Assembly (NCBI GenBank): GCA_963576725.1
Contig: OY755244.1
Span: 77,623,620-77,687,619 of the forward strand
From: Azorinus chamasolen
Lineage: Eukaryota > Mollusca > Bivalvia > Cardiida > Solecurtidae
Direction of reading: 5' to 3'
Length of the DNA: 64,000 nucleotides
Shown here one piece after another: positions 61,026-64,000 of this stretch (position 1 is the stretch's first letter; each line of letters begins with the position of its first letter). Below the pieces are notes generated by a model that saw only the letters and a program-made list of their open reading frames with translations, was not told the DNA's origin and did not search any database. Made by a program: the position numbers and the translations under genes.

Positions 61026-61261
61026 CCCCTTCACTTGTTTAATATCCATATAAGAAATAATCACATCATGACTATTTATTAGCTGAATATTTATAATGGA
61101 ATATGTATAAAGTATTTTGTATTTATACGTGGAAGAAGCTGTAGACTCGTATATATCATGATTTCATAGGCAAACAGAGCAGACCCTATAGGAGCCGTCT
61201 GATCTGGGACTAATCTGCGTGCAAGTGCGTGAAAAGGCGTTTATATGAAGGAAAGTGTTAA
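61022..61261 (+). mobile_element. pB-G MITE chained to pB-C
   Basis: tcaaccccttcacttgttta ... atgaaggaaagtgTTAA; left arm shortened (gcagaccctataggagccgt). Confidence 0.78.
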
Positions 61262-61385
61262 CTGCAAAATCCGCTCGTATGAAAAAGAATTCTGAATGGC
61301 AAACAGTGAAGAGTGAGTCAAGACCCTCATCAGAGCACTCTGATCTGGGTCTACACTGGTTGCACATGAAAGGAAAGTGCACGTG
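61258..61385. mobile_element. Degraded pB element chained to pB-G
   Basis: TTAACTGCAAAATCCGCTCG; core gtcaagaccctcatcagagc and actctgatctgggtctacac. Confidence 0.5.
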
Positions 61386-61587
61386 CGTCTCGCATTCGAA
61401 GATTTAAAAAAACAACCGTAGTTACTACTGGTAACGACAAAGGAGTGGTGAACAAAGAGACGACATGATTACATAGCATGTTTATGTTCTAGGAAGGAGG
61501 TGCTGACGTCGATTATTGATGTAAAGACAGTTACCGATGCATGAGTGACAATACAATAAGGTCAATAGTGCAGTTTCAAAAAGGAAA

Positions 61588-61795
61588 TACAGTAAAACCC
61601 CGCTAATGCGACCACCAAAAAGGGCATAATTCTGTGTGACAGAGGCAGGTGGTAGCTTAATGCAGGACGAAAGTTATGCAGAAAGCTCCTATAGGAGCTT
61701 TCTGCATAACTTTTGTCCTGCATTAAGCAACCACCTGCTTTAAACGACATCAGTGAATGTTTATTAAGTGGTCGCATTAGCGGGGTTTCACTGTA
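61588..61795 (+). mobile_element. pg-2 MITE, intact
   Basis: TA-CAGTAAAACCCCGCTAATG ... attagcggggtttcactg-TA; perfect ~100-bp palindrome with the A:A mismatch. Confidence 0.92.
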
Positions 61796-61818
61796 TTGCA
61801 AAACAGAATGGCAGTTAA

Positions 61819-62037
61819 TTAACTCTTTACCTGAGGAATTATCTTGTAAGAAATAATGACTGTATGAATATTAATTAGCTGATTATTTTTATACAATAGC
61901 ATATGAAAAAAGGACACGTTTGGCCATTGCAGAAACTGTATAGAATCAGATGGACGCAGTTACATGAGCAAAACAGCAGGTTCTGTCTGATCTTAGTCTA
62001 CTGTATCATGCAAAGTGTGAAACGTTTATGTATTAAA
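61819..62037 (+). mobile_element. pB-G MITE, palindrome shortened
   Basis: TTAACTCTTTACCTGAGGAA; cagcaggttctgtctgatct; right end decayed. Confidence 0.72.
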
Positions 62038-62214
62038 TAAATATCGTCTGCAAAACAATTGATCGTCTGCTTCAATAATCAAAGGAATTTTTTTCATCCG
62101 CTTCGTTTCAGCAAAAGTGTAAGTTTAATTACTCTCTCGATCCTGCCGAGACATGACTTAGTCAGGAGGCCGTCTTAGTACGATTACAATTATTATAACC
62201 AGTCTTAACCCTTT
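62038..62214. other. pB-E-like traces
   Basis: tatcgtctgcaaaacaattg and gatcgtctgcttcaataatc are the tcgtctgc motif of pB-E ends; nothing else. Confidence 0.4.
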
Positions 62215-62644
62215 CCTTCATATAAACGTGCGTGTGCGCATTTGTAAACAGAGAAGACTCATAGGAGCCGTCTGATCAGGGTCTGCTCTGTTTGCTAATT
62301 GAATTGGATATATGTGTTTCTTTACTCTCTAAAATGGCTACAATGTTCTGCCTTCAATATTTCATTATAATTATTTTGTCCATGGATATTCAGTAAGTAC
62401 AGTAAAACCTCTCTATAACGACCACTAAATTACATCAAGTATTTTGTGTTAAAGACAGGTGGCTGCTTAAAGCAAGGTGAAAGTAAAACAGAACGCTCCT
62501 ATAGAACCGTTCTGTTTTACTTTCACCTTGCTTGAAGCAGCTACCTGCCCTTAATACCAACTAATTAATACAATTTAGTGGCCGTTATAGAGAGGTTTTA
62601 CTGTATTGAAATATAGTATTAACATAGAACAAGGAAATGGTTCA
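62215..62644 (-). mobile_element. pB-A MITE hosting a pg-1 insertion
   Basis: TTAACCCTTTCCTTCATATA ... gatattcagtaag, then pg-1, then ttgaaatatagtattaacat ... acaaggaaatggttca. Compare 9513-9762 for the uninterrupted form. Confidence 0.88.
62398..62605 (-). mobile_element. pg-1 MITE with TA duplication in pB-A
   Basis: TA-CAGTAAAACCTCTCTATAA ... gagaggttttactg-TA. Removing it and one TA restores attcagtaagtattgaa exactly as in the copy at 9513. Confidence 0.95.
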
Positions 62645-62699
62645 TTTACAATCGCTAGTACTGACGAATACATAGTACATTCTAGTGCGCATTAAATTA

Positions 62700-63190
62700 A
62701 GGTTAATTTCGTACGACAGAAAAAATTACGATGATCACAACTTCTAGTGTGCTGAAATAAGATAAGCTTCGTACGACAGAAATTATCGTAAGTTTTAACC
62801 CTTCGCTTGCTATTCACGTCAATATACCTACCTGTAAATAGTGAAGACCCAGATGAGACAGCTCCTTCAGGAGCTGTCTCATCAGGGTCTGCACTATTTA
62901 CAAGTTGATTGTGCGCCCAGTGCACTCCACAGCAGTGATTGCACAGCGAAATACTTGTACACAGTGAAGATATATATGTAATTATACAACAGGGCATGGG
63001 TAAAGAAGGAGAAATGTGTTTTAAAATTCAGCAAGAGAAGGGTTAACATGCAACGATGGCGAGTTGTTGTGTGCTGGAATAAGATAAACTTCGTACGACA
63101 GAAATTATCATGAGTATTAACATACGACGATCACAACTTCCGGTTGCGCGATCACAACTTCCGGTTGCGATCGTCGTATGTTAGAACTTA
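62700..63190. repeat. ~75-bp repeat, about three copies, split by pB-H
   Basis: cttcgtacgacagaaattat, cataygacgatcacaacttc and gtgtgctggaataagataaa recur in that order. The last copy folds back (cacaacttccggttgcg twice, then gatcgtcgtatgtt). Confidence 0.7.
62795..63046 (-). mobile_element. pB-H MITE, full length
   Basis: TTAACCCTTCGCTTGCTATT ... gcaagagaaggGTTAA; palindrome with A:A mismatch at 62837-62903. Sits at a TTAA of the ~75-bp repeat. Confidence 0.9.
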
Positions 63191-63290
63191 CGATCTACTT
63201 TCAATCCGACGATCTTTAATAAAAAGGACTCCAGGATTGTATGTGGATTGTGCAATAGGTGCCAGTATCAAACTAATTTTGTGATAAGCA

Positions 63291-63348
63291 TTAACCCATT
63301 ACCTCATAGGCTATCTTTAGATACAACCTCTTTGAATTAATCTACCGT
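63291..63348 (+). mobile_element. pB-C MITE, truncated
   Basis: TTAACCCATTACCTCATAGG ... ttgaattaatctaccg, then unrelated sequence. Confidence 0.75.
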
Positions 63349-63482
63349 CATTAACGTGTAATGAATAGAAATGTGAAGCTGTTCCGCGATTTTTAAGCAC
63401 CAATTAGCTCTATAACTTTTGTTTCAAACTGTTTATTGTTGTCATTGAATAGATAATTGAATGTGCTGTTCGGTATAATAAA

Positions 63483-63627
63483 ATAAATATCACATCCTAT
63501 AGAGAGCGACAGCACGTATTGTCAACCCTCGGTATGGTGATGTCCACCTCGGCTAACACTTCAGTTGACATAACCAACCTTGGGTTGACAGTACGTGCTG
63601 TCGCTCTCAATAGGATGTGATATTTAT
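63483..63627. repeat. Inverted repeat, 46-bp arms
   Basis: ataaatatcacatcctatag ... gtattgtcaaccc pairs with gggttgacagtacgtgctgt ... tgatatttat; loop about 53 bp. Not related to the MITE families. Confidence 0.85.
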
Positions 63628-63664
63628 ATAATGTCTACTTCCTCCAGTAATCGAGGCTGACTCG

Positions 63665-63895
63665 TTAACTCTTTCCATCTTACGCTATTTTAGATCCAAC
63701 CTCTCTGAAAAAATCTACCGAAAAGGAGCATTAACTAGAGAAAAGGATTTTTTTAAAAGAATTTTGTAATTTGAAACCATTGTGATAAATAAAGCATTTG
63801 CTCCTATTGGAGCAAATGCTCTATTTATCACAATGGTTTCAACAGGTGACTTTTACAGAGGCGTAGAAAAGCGTATTTATGGAGGAAAGGGTTAA
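63665..63895 (+). mobile_element. pB-C MITE with pB-G-like right end
   Basis: TTAACTCTTTCCATCTTACG ... gcgtatttatggaggaaagg-GTTAA; palindrome with one unpaired change (aaagca/tgctct). Confidence 0.88.
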
Positions 63896-64000
63896 AATGC
63901 ATTTAAGTTTCATCAGATTTACTGATTTATCTGTATAACTGGTCAGGACGGAAATAACACTAATTGAGTCTCAATGTTAGGTATACGAAAATGTATTTTA

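Noticed and set aside
1..64000. Terminators or riboswitches suggested by the many strong hairpins
   Set aside because: The hairpins are palindromic cores of dispersed MITEs with target-site duplications, in a non-bacterial sequence.
1..64000. tRNA or rRNA genes
   Set aside because: Scanned for GGTTCGAATCC-type T-arms and rRNA-like conserved blocks; the few gttcga occurrences (e.g. 23149, 43402) are inside repeats and lack a cloverleaf.

Overview
This window looks like repeat-dense, gene-free DNA from a metazoan nuclear genome, most likely a mollusc and probably a bivalve. The reasons are: no reading frame with a recognisable domain, no RNA gene, abundant microsatellites and minisatellites, TTAA- and TA-flanked non-autonomous DNA transposons nested in one another, and two dispersed repeats (22980-23632, 38645-38838) with Helitron-like 3' ends, one carrying the ~160-bp core repeats I associate with the 'pearl'-type elements of bivalves. 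The species call is inference.

Most of the 64 kb is covered by about 150 copies or fragments of short palindromic elements. Working names used below (mine, not database names): TTAA-flanked, piggyBac-type MITEs with TTAACCC...GGGTTAA ends: pB-A (left end TTAACCCTTTCCCTGTTCTA), pB-G (TTAACCCTTTACTCCATGAA), pB-C (TTAACCCATTCCCTCATAGG), pB-E (TTAACCCTTTCGCTGCCAAA), pB-F (ends TTAACCCTTATCCCGCTATC), pB-H (TTAACCCTTCTCTTGCTGAA), pB-I (TTAACCCTTACAACGCTC). TA-flanked, pogo/Tigger-type MITEs that start CAGT and end ACTG: pg-1 (CTCTCTATAACGGCCACTAA), pg-2 (CCCCTCTAATGCGACCAC), pg-3 (CCTGTCTTAAGCGGCCAT), pg-4 (CCTCTCTAAACCGG), pg-5 (CTTCGATATCTCGAAC), pg-6 (CTCCCTCCCTACAACG). Family D has CAGAGGTCCAGATAAG-type ends and a CCAAACCCTATGTTGTGACC palindrome. 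Family J is a foldback around ATTGGTCAGATTTTGAGC. Strand signs for these elements are relative to these arbitrary family orientations.

Every family carries a 60-100 bp near-perfect palindrome. Families with unrelated ends share the same palindrome centre, CTCCTATAGGAG (pB-A, C, G, H, I and pg-1 to pg-5), while pB-E and pB-F share GCCGAGT-W-ACTCGGC. The arms of pB-A/G/H/I/E/F keep one fixed unpaired position (CC-W-GAT against ATC-W-GG, always T:T or A:A), and pg-2/pg-3 keep another (GTGGT-W-GCTTAATG). This modular end-plus-palindrome architecture with a maintained single mismatch is the most interesting signal in the window.

Layout: 0-5 kb, chained pB and pg elements and a 30-bp minisatellite; 5.8-7.0 kb, a degenerate array rich in ACGTCATCTAAAT; 7-22.4 kb, dense nested MITEs; 23.6-25.9 kb, a 37-bp minisatellite; 26-42.8 kb, dense MITEs with a fused head-to-head dimer (35.9-36.3 kb) and a 37-bp higher-order array grown inside a pB-F copy (41.0-41.6 kb); 43.6-47.6 kb, one ~4-kb element with its own terminal repeats and few MITEs; 48.1-48.6 and 51.0-51.2 kb, two more minisatellites grown from MITE arms; 51-64 kb, dense MITEs again. 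No genes act together here; the interactions are between repeats: pB elements land at TTAA sites in pg palindromes, pg elements land at TA sites in pB elements, and fragments commonly break at palindrome centres. Boundaries of degraded copies are by eye and may be off by 10-30 bp.
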